Part shown: positions 6,813 to 14,859 of the stretch, piece by piece
How positions within the stretch are numbered: position 1 is the stretch's first letter
Layout: the number at the start of each line of letters is the position of its first letter
Source: an uncultured Clostridia bacterium
GTDB lineage: Bacteria; Bacillota; Clostridia; Christensenellales; Borkfalkiaceae
DNA length: 28,820 nucleotides
Direction: 5' to 3'
Assembly (NCBI GenBank): GCA_934247855.1
Contig: CAKQKA010000004.1
Span: 1 to 28,820, forward strand
Translations under genes and position numbers: made by a program
The notes under the pieces: generated by a model
Told to the model about the DNA's origin: nothing
The model's input: the letters and a program-made list of their open reading frames with translations, nothing else
Database searches by the model: none

Positions 6813-9139
6813 AACGTGAAAGTAAGCGTTCTGCCGTTGCCATCCGCAGAACTTGCAATTTCAACGGTTACGCCAGCGGCAGTGCCGTCGTACCATTTAA
6901 GTCCGCTTATGGTTTTGCCCACAGCGAACAAATCGCCGTTCGATGAAACGTTGCCTTTCGCTATATCGTTGTTCCCGTCGGCCTCTACAAGCGAAATAAG
7001 CTTATTAGTCGTATCGGAATTGTTGTTTGCATAAATTTCCCATATGCCGTATATTTGACTTGAATCGCTTTTCATTGTCGCGGCGACATGGTAAACTCTT
7101 ACGCCCGCCACCGAGAATAGTCCGCTGTATCCCTTTTCCATAGCGTTAAGTCCGTCGGGCGTGTAATAGTCGATTATGTAATATTCTGAAAACGGATCGG
7201 CTTTATTTTTGCAAATCATAACGCAATCGCCGCTTGCGCCGAAGGACGAAAGCGTAAGGTTGCAATTGCCCGTAACCACGTACGGATCAACCCAACCTAA
7301 CAGCAGTTTTGTAAACGCGTTGTGATCGCCTACGTTGGCATCCATCATGTCCCCGCCGCCGATACCGCCGTCAACGCCCTTGCTGTCGTCATAATCGTAG
7401 TAATCGTCGATGCCGAGCAAGTGCCCCGTTTCGTGTATTACCGTTTCGCAGTTAATGGTAAGGCTTGCTCCGTTTGCCGGAGTTTCCGAAAAGAATTCGT
7501 ACCCTAAAAACATATAGAAATCGGCTTCTTTATTATCGTAGGACACAGGCGTTTCGGTGTAATATTCGTAAGTGAACGCCCACCAGAAATTTGCGTTATC
7601 GAAATCGACGGGAGCGGTATAAACGAGATATATACCGTCGATATATCCGTCGTTATCGGTATCGTAGTCGGAATAATTGATTTGCGAATCGAAGTGTTCA
7701 AGCGCGCCTTCTATAATCTCGTATTCGGGAGAGTTTTCGCCCGTGTATTGATTTTCGTAATAACTCGAACTCTTGCCCGTGTTGTAAACGTCGGTTACCA
7801 TGCCGCCGATATCCAGTTTGCCGTAAGACGATTTTTTGTAATACGAATTAAGACTTTCCCAACCGGTATCTTCGCTCGTGCCGAAAAACGCTTTCTCAAG
7901 CGTGCTCTTCATACTCGCGTCGGCTTTATAGTCGGTAAACGCCACGGGAATTACAAGCACTTTGGGACTGCCGATCGACGGCAAGCCGCGGGTAATGCCC
8001 GTTTCGCTTACTGCGGTTTCTATAGGCGTAACGTCGCCGTAGCCAAGTCTTCTATAATTTGGCAGAACTTTAACGTTTACTACCGCATTGATCGAGAATT
8101 CGCCGTATTTTACCGTTACGGTATAACTACCTTCGGCATCGCCGTTGTAATCGGACGAGCCGAGCGTAAATTCGTTGCCGCCGAGCGTTTTCTTGCTATT
8201 GTTTTCAAGTACGGCGTACACGGTCAGATAATCGGCAACGTCAACAAGAGCAGTGCCTTTCGACACGGTAACTTCGTCGTTTTTAAGTTCGATATCGGTA
8301 ACCGCATACGTTTTGCCGACTACCTCTGTGCTTTCGGTAAACGCTATCTGGTATCCGTCATGGTAACTTACTACAGCGTTTTTAACCGAGAACGCTTCGG
8401 GCGTATCGCATAATACGTCGTACAAATCGGTCACGAAAGATTCGGGCAAGTATTTGGACACGAACAACGTTACGGTGGTTTTGCCGTCGGTTATTTTCAC
8501 GCTGTAGTCCTTGTTCGCCGTCGGCTTGCCGAGAGTGCCCGACAACGCGACGTTTTCAACGTCGATATTCATCGAAAGACAGCCGTCGATTTCAGACAGC
8601 GCGCCTATTTTTACCGCAGGCATGTCAAAATTGCTATCGACGACTTCGCACTTTTCTATATTTTGCAATTCGACAAGACCGCTGTATGTCGTCTTTTTTG
8701 CAGTTACGACGGTCACGTCGCCGACGGATACATTTTTCGAAGTCTTGCCGCTGTATACGTACATTCCGTTTTTACCGTCGGAAATATAGAAACTGTTTCC
8801 GACAAGCCCCACGACCGCACCGCATACGGTAACGACGGTTCCGTCTGCTTTATCGTATGCGTCCGCAATCGGATATAAGTCAAAACCGGACGGATCGGGA
8901 TCGGGATCGGGTTTGACGCTCGACGAAGAATCGTCGGGCTTTACAGAAGAATCGTCGGGAGCACCCGAAGAATCATCGGGCTTTATTGATGAATCGTCCG
9001 GAATATGCGAAGAGTCTCCCGCACTGACGGACGAATCGTTCGTCGGTACTTTTTCGCAGGAAGCAAAAAACATGCACATCGACACGACGCAACAGACTAT
9101 CAGCAGTAAAACCGATAAAGCAGGCGATTTTTTATTCAT
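6809..9139 (-). CDS. Secreted M6-family metalloprotease-like lipoprotein
   Basis: 776 residues, with GGAGA before the ATG. A lipoprotein signal peptide ends at FASC (Cys28). A low-complexity linker of repeated DDSS and KP units (about 35-84) probably spans the wall. Residues about 85-270 look like one or two small beta-barrel domains (YPIADAY, FYISDGKNGMYVY), followed by an Ig-like stretch. The M6 (immune inhibitor A-like) peptidase domain begins near 393 (VLVIPVAFTD) and has the zinc motif HETGH (569-573). DTDNDGYIDG (494-503) resembles a calcium loop, and GGGDMMD follows the active site as in the family. It would act outside the cell as a zinc protease anchored in the membrane; the substrate is unknown. 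Confidence 0.85.
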   Translation of the reverse strand: MNKKSPALSVLLLIVCCVVSMCMFFASCEKVPTNDSSVSAGDSSHIPDDSSIKPDDSSGAPDDSSVKPDDSSSSVKPDPDPDPSGFDLYPIADAYDKADGTVVTVCGAVVGLVGNSFYISDGKNGMYVYSGKTSKNVSVGDVTVVTAKKTTYSGLVELQNIEKCEVVDSNFDMPAVKIGALSEIDGCLSMNIDVENVALSGTLGKPTANKDYSVKITDGKTTVTLFVSKYLPESFVTDLYDVLCDTPEAFSVKNAVVSYHDGYQIAFTESTEVVGKTYAVTDIELKNDEVTVSKGTALVDVADYLTVYAVLENNSKKTLGGNEFTLGSSDYNGDAEGSYTVTVKYGEFSINAVVNVKVLPNYRRLGYGDVTPIETAVSETGITRGLPSIGSPKVLVIPVAFTDYKADASMKSTLEKAFFGTSEDTGWESLNSYYKKSSYGKLDIGGMVTDVYNTGKSSSYYENQYTGENSPEYEIIEGALEHFDSQINYSDYDTDNDGYIDGIYLVYTAPVDFDNANFWWAFTYEYYTETPVSYDNKEADFYMFLGYEFFSETPANGASLTINCETVIHETGHLLGIDDYYDYDDSKGVDGGIGGGDMMDANVGDHNAFTKLLLGWVDPYVVTGNCNLTLSSFGASGDCVMICKNKADPFSEYYIIDYYTPDGLNAMEKGYSGLFSVAGVRVYHVAATMKSDSSQIYGIWEIYANNNSDTTNKLISLVEADGNNDIAKGNVSSNGDLFAVGKTISGLKWYDGTAAGVTVEIASSADGNGRTLTFTF
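8897..9024 (-). repeat. Short in-frame repeats encoding the DDSS linker
   Basis: Variants of GAATCGTCGGGCTTTA repeat at intervals of about 27-30 bases inside the metalloprotease gene and encode DDSSxxPDDSS units. Such tracts change length easily by slippage, so linker length may vary between strains. Confidence 0.6.
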
Positions 9140-9210
9140 AGTTTCTCCTTAACACAACACAGAACCGTGCGCCCGCCGCTACGACAACGCCGCACGCTCC
9201 ATGCGCATAT

Positions 9211-9239
9211 ATTGTATAATAAAAATACATAAAAGTCAA
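9211..9239 (-). promoter_or_regulatory. Promoter of the metalloprotease gene
   Basis: TTGACT (9234-9239) and TACAAT (9211-9216) are 17 bases apart on the minus strand. It is divergent from the promoter at 9286-9314. Confidence 0.7.
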
Positions 9240-9285
9240 AGTATAAAAATAAAAATGTCAAATTTGCGAATTTTATGCTAAAAGA

Positions 9286-9314
9286 TTGCACTTCGGGCGT
9301 TTTATTGGTATAAT
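9286..9314 (+). promoter_or_regulatory. Promoter of the lipoprotein gene at 9390
   Basis: TTGCAC (9286-9291) and TATAAT (9309-9314) are 17 bases apart on the plus strand, about 75 bases before the start codon. Confidence 0.7.
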
Positions 9315-9389
9315 CGAATAAATAAAAAATCGTGCGCGAGCGCGGTAAAACCACATGCGTTTTTACCACGTCCGCGTTTAAGAGAGAAC

Positions 9390-10391
9390 ATGAATTTATT
9401 TAAAAAGATTGCAATATTTACACTTACGGCACTTGTAGCGTTTTCCTGCGCGTGTACCGGTCAGACGGTAACGTACACCATTTTCGGAGGTTCGTTCTGG
9501 CTGAATTCACCCGAACTTACGAGCGCGGGCAACGTTAACGAAACCTGCGTTTACGACGTAACCCTTACGCCTGCCGAAGACGCGCTTTTCACGGCGGAAT
9601 ACACCGACGGAACGCAACTTAAAACCACTCTTTCCAATGTTTCCGTGGACGGGCAAACGTATTATTCGTTTAAAACAGAACTTACCGTAAAGGGCAATTA
9701 CAAATACGACGATAAAGTTATTCCTATCGACGACAGCGTTGTTTCCGAGTGCGTTTTTTCGGGATTGGATAAACAATTTCATCCCATTCGCAGCAGCAAA
9801 TCGGTTACTTCCACAAGCGTGGAAAGTTACAACGGCGCAGTGCAGTTTTCGTTTTTCTCGTACAATATGACGACCGAATATTCGGATAATACCGCCACGG
9901 TAAAAATTACCAAAAACAAAACGATGCCCGAAACGCTTAATAAGTTAGTTGTAGAGAGAACCGTTAAGGAAACGGAAAACACATACAGTAAACTCGGTTC
10001 GCCGTTTATAGACAATGAACTGACCTTCTTTTTCCCGAGAGCGGCGGAACTTACTTCGGGCTTTTCTTCGCAGTACAGCTCGCTTGACGGCTTGGCGCAA
10101 AAAGTGCGCAAACTCAGCCTTTCGGTAAGCTCCGAAAAAGGCTCGCAGGAAATAAAGATTCCCGAATACGTCTATAACGGCTCGACCGTCAAAGATAAGA
10201 CAATCGCCTGCTTTATCGCACAGATAGCCATTACGGGCGATTCGTTTGCCGGCACACCGCAAACGCTGTATTTTGCGGCGGCAAGCACAAAAAACGAGAA
10301 TAAAAGACGTCTTGTGAAGATCGAAACAACTCTGCCGTATCTTGCAGGTACGGTTGCCTATACCCTGCACTCGGTATCTTACAGCGCGTAA
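9390..10391 (+). CDS. Lipoprotein of unknown function
   Basis: 333 residues; the ATG follows GAGAG. The N-terminus is a lipoprotein-type signal (MNLFKKIAIFTLTALVAFSC), with the lipid Cys at 20 or 22. The rest is polar and beta-rich (many alternating Thr, Val and Tyr), with no Cys, no clear catalytic motif and no membrane segment. I do not recognise the family. It is divergently transcribed from the metalloprotease lipoprotein, so both may work at the cell surface. It lies upstream of mgtE, but a terminator at 10641-10675 separates them. Confidence 0.75.
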   Translation: MNLFKKIAIFTLTALVAFSCACTGQTVTYTIFGGSFWLNSPELTSAGNVNETCVYDVTLTPAEDALFTAEYTDGTQLKTTLSNVSVDGQTYYSFKTELTVKGNYKYDDKVIPIDDSVVSECVFSGLDKQFHPIRSSKSVTSTSVESYNGAVQFSFFSYNMTTEYSDNTATVKITKNKTMPETLNKLVVERTVKETENTYSKLGSPFIDNELTFFFPRAAELTSGFSSQYSSLDGLAQKVRKLSLSVSSEKGSQEIKIPEYVYNGSTVKDKTIACFIAQIAITGDSFAGTPQTLYFAAASTKNENKRRLVKIETTLPYLAGTVAYTLHSVSYSA

Positions 10392-10726
10392 ACCGGACAA
10401 CCGCGCTTAACGCTGTAAATATCCGGAAAAACTCTCCGCCGAATATCGCGGGAAAGAATAAAAAACGTATAATAATTATGAAAGAACAAGACATACCCCG
10501 AAGTCGATTAAGCGACTTTGAATCAAAATCGAATAACGCAAAACGTAAAGGCGATTATTTTAAGGAAAGATTACGGCGCGCGCTTTAAACAGCCGCAGTG
10601 CCGGCTTGCCGTTTTTCGGCATAAATTAAGATTTTTTCCGAATCTCGCCGTGGTTTTGCGTGCGGGATTTTTTTTATCCTTTTTATACAAACGCTTCGCC
10701 GCCGTGTGCGGCAAAGGAGGATGAAC
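10392..10726 (+). promoter_or_regulatory. Upstream region and putative leader of the mgtE pair
   Basis: This 335-base gap holds TATAAT at 10468-10473 with no good -35, a degenerate copy of the 17-bp motif with hairpin AAGTCG-attaag-CGACTT (10501-10516), and the terminator at 10641-10675. The strong ribosome site AAAGGAGG precedes mgtE. The typical Mg-sensing M-box sequence is not visible. A leader with a conditional terminator is possible. Confidence 0.35.
10641..10675 (+). terminator. Intrinsic terminator upstream of mgtE
   Basis: AATCTCGC and GCGGGATT pair (one G-T) around a 13-base loop and run into TTTTTTTT. An alternative small stem, AGATT with AATCT (10630-10645), would disrupt it. It either ends the lipoprotein transcript or acts as an attenuator for mgtE. 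Confidence 0.65.
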
Positions 10727-12127
10727 ATGCCGGAAGATCAACTTAAAAACAACGCAGTCGCCCCGCGCGAGTTTGAAAAAGAGATCGTCGCCGCCGTAAA
10801 AAGCGGGTTTTCCACCGAAAAATTGCGGGAAGTGCTCGACGATTACCACGACAACGATATCGCGCACGCCCTGCCGCTGCTGACTCAAAAAGAGCGTAAA
10901 ATTTTGTACGTTGCGCTCGGTGACGAACGCATTTCCGACGTTTTCAGTTATCTTGACGATCCGGAACCGTTCGTGAATGAGATGTCCGACGCGAAAGTCG
11001 CCGACATCGTGGAAAACATGGACTCGGACGACGCAACCGACGTTCTCGACGAACTGGACGAAGAGCGCAAACAGGACATTATCAACCTGATGGACGCCGC
11101 CAGCGCGCGCGACCTTAAACTTATTTCCAATTACGAAGAGGACGAAGTCGGTTCGCGTATGACGAACGACTACGTTTCCGTTGACCGCGCCTGTACTGTT
11201 AAAGAAGCGATGAAATCGGTTATCGGCGAAGCCGCCGAGAACGACAACATCTCCACTGTGTTCGTAACCGAAAACGGAGTGTTCAAAGGCGCGTTCAAAC
11301 TGAAAGACCTTGTAATCGCAAGGAGCACCACCCCGCTCGACGACATTATAGTTTCTTCATTCCCGTACCTTTACGCCGACGATAAGATATCCGACGTTTT
11401 AAGCGATTTAAAAAGCTATGCGGAGGAGTGCGTTCCTGTTTTAGATAACGATAATCGACTTATAGGGGCACTTACGAGCGCAGACGTTATCGAAGCGGTC
11501 GACGACGAAATGAGCGAAGACTATGCAAAACTCGCAGGTCTTGCCTCGCAGACCGAAGAGGACGAAAAAGTGGGCGCGGGCATGCTTAAACGTTTGCCAT
11601 GGCTGATCATACTGCTCGTTCTCGACCTGTTTATAGGTGCATACACCGGCATTTTTGAAGCGATTATCGTGGGCGTGCCGTTCCTCGTTTGCTTTCAGCA
11701 AATGATTTCGGGCATGAGCGGTAACGTAGGCACGCAATCGCTTGCAGTTTCTGTCCGCGTGCTTTCCCGCGGGGACGCAGACGGCAAAACCATACGCAAA
11801 ATGGTGGGCAAAGAACTTCTGGTCGGCTTTCTGAACGGTACGGTCATCGGCGCGTTCTCTATGATCACCGTAACGCTGTTCGCATACCTTACCAATACCG
11901 CAGGCGGTTTTTCAGGCTCGGCGACGGCGGGGCTTGCAGTCGGGCTTTCGATGATAGCGGCGACCACCGTATCGTCGCTTACCGGCACGCTTATTCCCCT
12001 TTTCTTTTATAAAATCAAAATAGATCCGGCTGTCGCGTCCGGTCCGCTTATCACCACGGTAAACGACCTTGCGGCAATTTCGGTTTACTACGGCACGGCA
12101 ATGATTCTGTTTGCCGGCTTACTGTAA
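10727..12127 (+). CDS. mgtE: Magnesium transporter MgtE, copy 1
   Basis: 466 residues. The ATG at 10727 is chosen because GGAGG stands six bases before it; the ATG at 10721 directly abuts the GGAGG. Domains: acidic MgtE_N superhelical domain (about 15-130), a pair of CBS domains (about 135-265, ending in a DNRLIGALTSADV strand), then five membrane helices (about 285-466). The pore signature SGNVGTQSLAVSVR and the DPAVASGPLITTVND motif are present; the Asp of ND matches the family's pore acid. MgtE is a Mg2+-gated Mg2+ channel that works as a homodimer in the membrane. A close paralogue follows 11 bases downstream, so the two are co-transcribed. Confidence 0.95.
   Translation: MPEDQLKNNAVAPREFEKEIVAAVKSGFSTEKLREVLDDYHDNDIAHALPLLTQKERKILYVALGDERISDVFSYLDDPEPFVNEMSDAKVADIVENMDSDDATDVLDELDEERKQDIINLMDAASARDLKLISNYEEDEVGSRMTNDYVSVDRACTVKEAMKSVIGEAAENDNISTVFVTENGVFKGAFKLKDLVIARSTTPLDDIIVSSFPYLYADDKISDVLSDLKSYAEECVPVLDNDNRLIGALTSADVIEAVDDEMSEDYAKLAGLASQTEEDEKVGAGMLKRLPWLIILLVLDLFIGAYTGIFEAIIVGVPFLVCFQQMISGMSGNVGTQSLAVSVRVLSRGDADGKTIRKMVGKELLVGFLNGTVIGAFSMITVTLFAYLTNTAGGFSGSATAGLAVGLSMIAATTVSSLTGTLIPLFFYKIKIDPAVASGPLITTVNDLAAISVYYGTAMILFAGLL
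11450..11466 (-). repeat. 17-bp motif inside mgtE copy 1
   Basis: An exact GATAATCGACTTATAGG as written on the plus strand, in frame and encoding part of DNRLIG in the second CBS domain. It is identical to intergenic copies elsewhere in the window. Strand is assigned relative to CCTATARGTCGATTATC as plus. Confidence 0.75.
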
Positions 12128-12138
12128 GGAGGGCGATC

Positions 12139-13539
12139 ATGTCGGATGAAATCTTAACAAACGAAATCGACCCGCGTGAGAAAATCACGGAAGAGTTGCT
12201 TGAGCTTTTAAAAAGCGATCTGCCCGCCGAAGCCTTACGCGAAAAATTAGACGATTACCACGAAAACGACGTTGCGCAGGTCATTCCGCTGCTTTCTGCG
12301 GACGAGCGCAAACAGTTATATCTTAAACTTGACGACGATTATTTGTCGGAAGTGTTCAGTTATCTGGACGATCCCGAGCCGTACATCGAGGAAATGACCG
12401 CCGACAAGGCGGCAGACATTATCGAATCGATGGCTGCGGACGACGCCGTAGACGTTCTTGACGAACTCGAAGAGGACAAAAAGAACGAGATCATCGGACT
12501 TATGGACGAGGACAGCGCGAACGACGTCAAACTGATTACGGGTTACGACGACGACTGCATAGGTTCGCGAATGACCACCGACTATGTGTCCATCAAAAAC
12601 GACTACAATATAAAAACGGCGATGAAAAGCCTTGTGGAGCAAGCCGCCGAAAACGACAACATTTCCACAATCTATGTAACCGACGAAAACAATGTGTTTT
12701 ACGGCGCGGTTTCGCTTAACAAACTGTTTATCGCAAGGAGCGACACTCCGCTCGACGATATAGTAACAACCTCGTTCCCCTACCTTTACGCGGACGATAA
12801 AATCGTGGACGCACTGCCCCGAATTAAGGAGTACGAAGAGGAGTCTTTACCCGTATTAGATGCCGATAATCGACTTATAGGCGTACTTACGAGCGCAGAC
12901 GTAGTAGAAGCGGTAGACGACGAAATATCCGAGGACTATGCAAAACTCGCAGGTTTATCCGAAGAGGACGATCTTAGCGAACGCGTTTTCGGCAGCGTTA
13001 AAAAAAGGCTTCCCTGGCTTGCGGCGCTGTTAGTTTTAAGTTTTATAGTATCATCGGTACTTAAAGTTTTCGACGGCGTTATGGCTGCGCTCCCCATACT
13101 TGTTTTCTTCCAGACTATGGTGCTGGATATGAGCGGTAACGCAAGCACGCAATCGCTCGGCGTAACCATCCGGCGGCTTACCGATCCCGATATCACCCCG
13201 GCCGACAAACGCAGAGCATTTTTCAGCGAACTCAGCATTTCTTTTTTCGACGCGTTGATACTCGCAACCTTAGCGTTCGGTTTAACCACCGCCTATATGC
13301 TTATATTCAAACATCAGCCCGTCGGTCAGGCAATGCCCGTTGCGGCTTGCATCGCGGCGGCTATGGCAATCTCCATGACCGTTTCGGGCATACTCGGCAC
13401 GGCGATACCTATGTTCTTTAAAAAGACGGGCATAGACCCCGCCGCCGCATCCGGACCTTTGATTACGACCATGAACGACCTTCTGTCCGCCGTAACGTAT
13501 TACGGCTTAGCGGCACTGCTGCTTTTAACTATTGCATAA
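12139..13539 (+). CDS. mgtE: Magnesium transporter MgtE, copy 2
   Basis: 466 residues, the same length as copy 1. GGAGGG precedes the ATG and the gap to copy 1 is 11 bases. The domain order is the same: MgtE_N, two CBS domains and five membrane helices, with SGNASTQSLGVTIR and DPAAASGPLITTMND. The cytoplasmic half is very similar to copy 1, while the membrane half has diverged more. Two full copies in one operon suggest duplication followed by specialisation, or a heterodimeric channel; both are inference. A strong terminator follows at 13666-13712. Confidence 0.95.
   Translation: MSDEILTNEIDPREKITEELLELLKSDLPAEALREKLDDYHENDVAQVIPLLSADERKQLYLKLDDDYLSEVFSYLDDPEPYIEEMTADKAADIIESMAADDAVDVLDELEEDKKNEIIGLMDEDSANDVKLITGYDDDCIGSRMTTDYVSIKNDYNIKTAMKSLVEQAAENDNISTIYVTDENNVFYGAVSLNKLFIARSDTPLDDIVTTSFPYLYADDKIVDALPRIKEYEEESLPVLDADNRLIGVLTSADVVEAVDDEISEDYAKLAGLSEEDDLSERVFGSVKKRLPWLAALLVLSFIVSSVLKVFDGVMAALPILVFFQTMVLDMSGNASTQSLGVTIRRLTDPDITPADKRRAFFSELSISFFDALILATLAFGLTTAYMLIFKHQPVGQAMPVAACIAAAMAISMTVSGILGTAIPMFFKKTGIDPAAASGPLITTMNDLLSAVTYYGLAALLLLTIA
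12865..12881 (-). repeat. 17-bp motif inside mgtE copy 2
   Basis: Exact GATAATCGACTTATAGG on the plus strand, at the same codons (DNRLIG) as in copy 1. The surrounding DNA is also well conserved between the two genes. Confidence 0.75.
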
Positions 13540-13563
13540 AATGTTCTTGCACTGCAAAACAAG

Positions 13564-13580
13564 CAATAATCAACCTATAG
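13564..13580 (-). repeat. 17-bp motif, degenerate copy after mgtE2
   Basis: AATAATCAACCTATAGA differs from the consensus GATAATCGACYTATAGG at three positions. It lies 25 bases after the mgtE2 stop. Confidence 0.5.
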
Positions 13581-13616
13581 ACTTACTTTTTAATAAAAAC
13601 GCGTATAAAATTCACT

Positions 13617-13658
13617 ATTCCGGATAAGAACGAAACAAATCTCGGTCTTGTCCGGCAT
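13617..13658. other. Hairpin with CCGGATAAGA and TCTTGTCCGG arms
   Basis: CCGGATAAGA and TCTTGTCCGG pair with one G-T across a 16-base loop. Related sequence occurs at 3266-3306 (reverse) and at 24493-24520, so it may be a minor repeat family. No T-run follows. Confidence 0.35.
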
Positions 13659-13665
13659 AAAAAGT

Positions 13666-13712
13666 AAAACCGCTTGCGATTCGGCTTTTCACCGAAACGC
13701 AAGCGGTTTTTT
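13666..13712. terminator. Bidirectional terminator between mgtE2 and degV
   Basis: AAAACCGCTTGCG pairs with CGCAAGCGGTTTT. After one A-A mismatch the stem continues as TTCGG with CCGAA around cttttca. T-runs flank it on both strands, so it serves the two convergent genes. Confidence 0.9.
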
Positions 13713-13772
13713 AAAGAGAAGAAGGAGTTAGTTGTAATCGTATTTAATAATTCAATCGATCGATTAAACCGA

Positions 13773-14624
13773 TCAATCGTCGTGCTCGCCGTCGTTGATG
13801 AACAGTATTCCGAGCGTGTTTTCACCGCAGTGGCTGGTAATCGTGCCGCCTGCGTTGGTAATCATAATATGTTTAAACCCATGCTCTTCGAGTATTTGTT
13901 TAACCATAGCGTTTTGTTCGTCGGTCGCCGTGGTGGAAGTAATGAATACTTCGGACAAGTCAGGGTTATCGTATTCTCTGAGCGTATCGTTTACATAATT
14001 TCTGATACAGTTATCCATATTTCCGCGATACTTGCCCGCAGGTTTCATCTTTCCGTCTTTAAGTAAAATCTGTATTCTGAGTTTTAAAATGTTCGATCCG
14101 AAAAGCTGAAGCGCGGAGCATCTGCCGCCCTTGTAAAGATAGTCGAGTCTGGCAAGCACGAAACTTGCCTGAACAAACGGAACCCTCGCTTCGCACTTTT
14201 TGACTATTTCTTCGGGCGAATATCCTTTTTTAATGAGTTTGGAGGCATAAATCGCAATAAGACCTATACCGGTAGAGAGCGATAGCGAATCAATAACGTA
14301 GACGTTTTTCATCGTAGCGGCGACTGCTTTCGCGTTTTCGCACGCGGAAGAAATGCACGATGAAAGCGAAACGTGAATTACCGCGTCGTAGGATTCGAGG
14401 AGATTAGCGAAATGTTCTTCGAACTGAGTGCGGTTTACCGCGCCGGTTTTAGGCAAAACTTTGTACTTGTTGACGTACTCTATGATGTGCGACGTGGGAA
14501 ACTCGCCGTCATACTTTACTTCATCACCCAGAAAAACCGTGAACGGCAAAGTGTGGATATCATATCGGGCAAGAAGCTCCTTGGGCATATCTATCGTACT
14601 TTCGGCAGACACTGCTATTTTCAT
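13773..14624 (-). CDS. DegV-family fatty-acid-binding protein
   Basis: 283 residues from the ATG at 14624, with GGAGG eight bases upstream. The protein opens with KIAVSAESTIDMP, the DegV equivalent of the usual v.DSt.dlp start, and has LPFTVFLGDEVKYDG, a serine-rich lipid loop HVSLSSCISSA, the conserved DYLYKGGR, and a final SHCGENTLGILF. DegV (FakB-like) proteins bind a fatty acid and present it to the kinase FakA for incorporation into lipids. No fakA is in the window, so its partner is unknown. Gram-positive genomes usually carry several such genes. Confidence 0.9.
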   Translation of the reverse strand: MKIAVSAESTIDMPKELLARYDIHTLPFTVFLGDEVKYDGEFPTSHIIEYVNKYKVLPKTGAVNRTQFEEHFANLLESYDAVIHVSLSSCISSACENAKAVAATMKNVYVIDSLSLSTGIGLIAIYASKLIKKGYSPEEIVKKCEARVPFVQASFVLARLDYLYKGGRCSALQLFGSNILKLRIQILLKDGKMKPAGKYRGNMDNCIRNYVNDTLREYDNPDLSEVFITSTTATDEQNAMVKQILEEHGFKHIMITNAGGTITSHCGENTLGILFINDGEHDD

Positions 14625-14692
14625 ATCGGAAACCTCCGTAATATTTGAAATCACACAAAGGACAAGTTTGTGCTCATCCTTTGACCTCAAAA

Positions 14693-14721
14693 ATCCTAAC
14701 ACAGTTTATGCAAAAAATCAA
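14693..14721 (-). promoter_or_regulatory. Candidate promoter of degV
   Basis: TTGATT (14716-14721) and TAGGAT (14693-14698) are 17 bases apart on the minus strand. A competing TATAAT at 14723-14728 lacks a well-placed -35. Confidence 0.45.
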
Positions 14722-14750
14722 TATTATAAACTAAACGATCGCTTGGCAAC

Positions 14751-14809
14751 ACTCTACTCGTTTTTTTTTCGCGGTAGAGTGGTAAATTTTTTACTCTACT
14801 CACGGTAGA
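14751..14809. promoter_or_regulatory. Probable operators of the XRE regulator
   Basis: TCTAC-TCACG-GTAGA (14795-14809) is a palindrome 15 bases upstream of the -35 box. A second pair, ACTCTAC (14751-14757) and GTAGAGT (14774-14780), repeats the same half-sites with wider spacing. The two share ACTCTACTC on the left and CGGTAGA on the right. Autoregulation by the adjacent XRE protein is the simplest inference. Confidence 0.5.
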
Positions 14810-14824
14810 AACACCTCTATATGC

Positions 14825-14853
14825 TTGCTATTAAACGTTTTTTGTGATAAAAT
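14825..14853 (+). promoter_or_regulatory. Promoter of the XRE gene, implying a leaderless mRNA
   Basis: TTGCTA (14825-14830) and TAAAAT (14848-14853) are 17 bases apart, with TGTG before the -10. The expected start site, six to eight bases after the -10, coincides with the ATG at 14860. Confidence 0.6.
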
Positions 14854-14859
14854 ATGCGT

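Noticed and set aside
7682..8413. Plus-strand open frame opposite the metalloprotease
   Set aside because: Antisense shadow; the minus-strand protein has a signal peptide and HETGH motif.
10478..10588. 36-codon ORF upstream of mgtE
   Set aside because: No ribosome site, and it overlaps a possible -10 box and a hairpin; not enough support as a gene or leader peptide.
10478..10726. M-box magnesium riboswitch upstream of mgtE
   Set aside because: The conserved M-box sequence blocks are not found in this leader.
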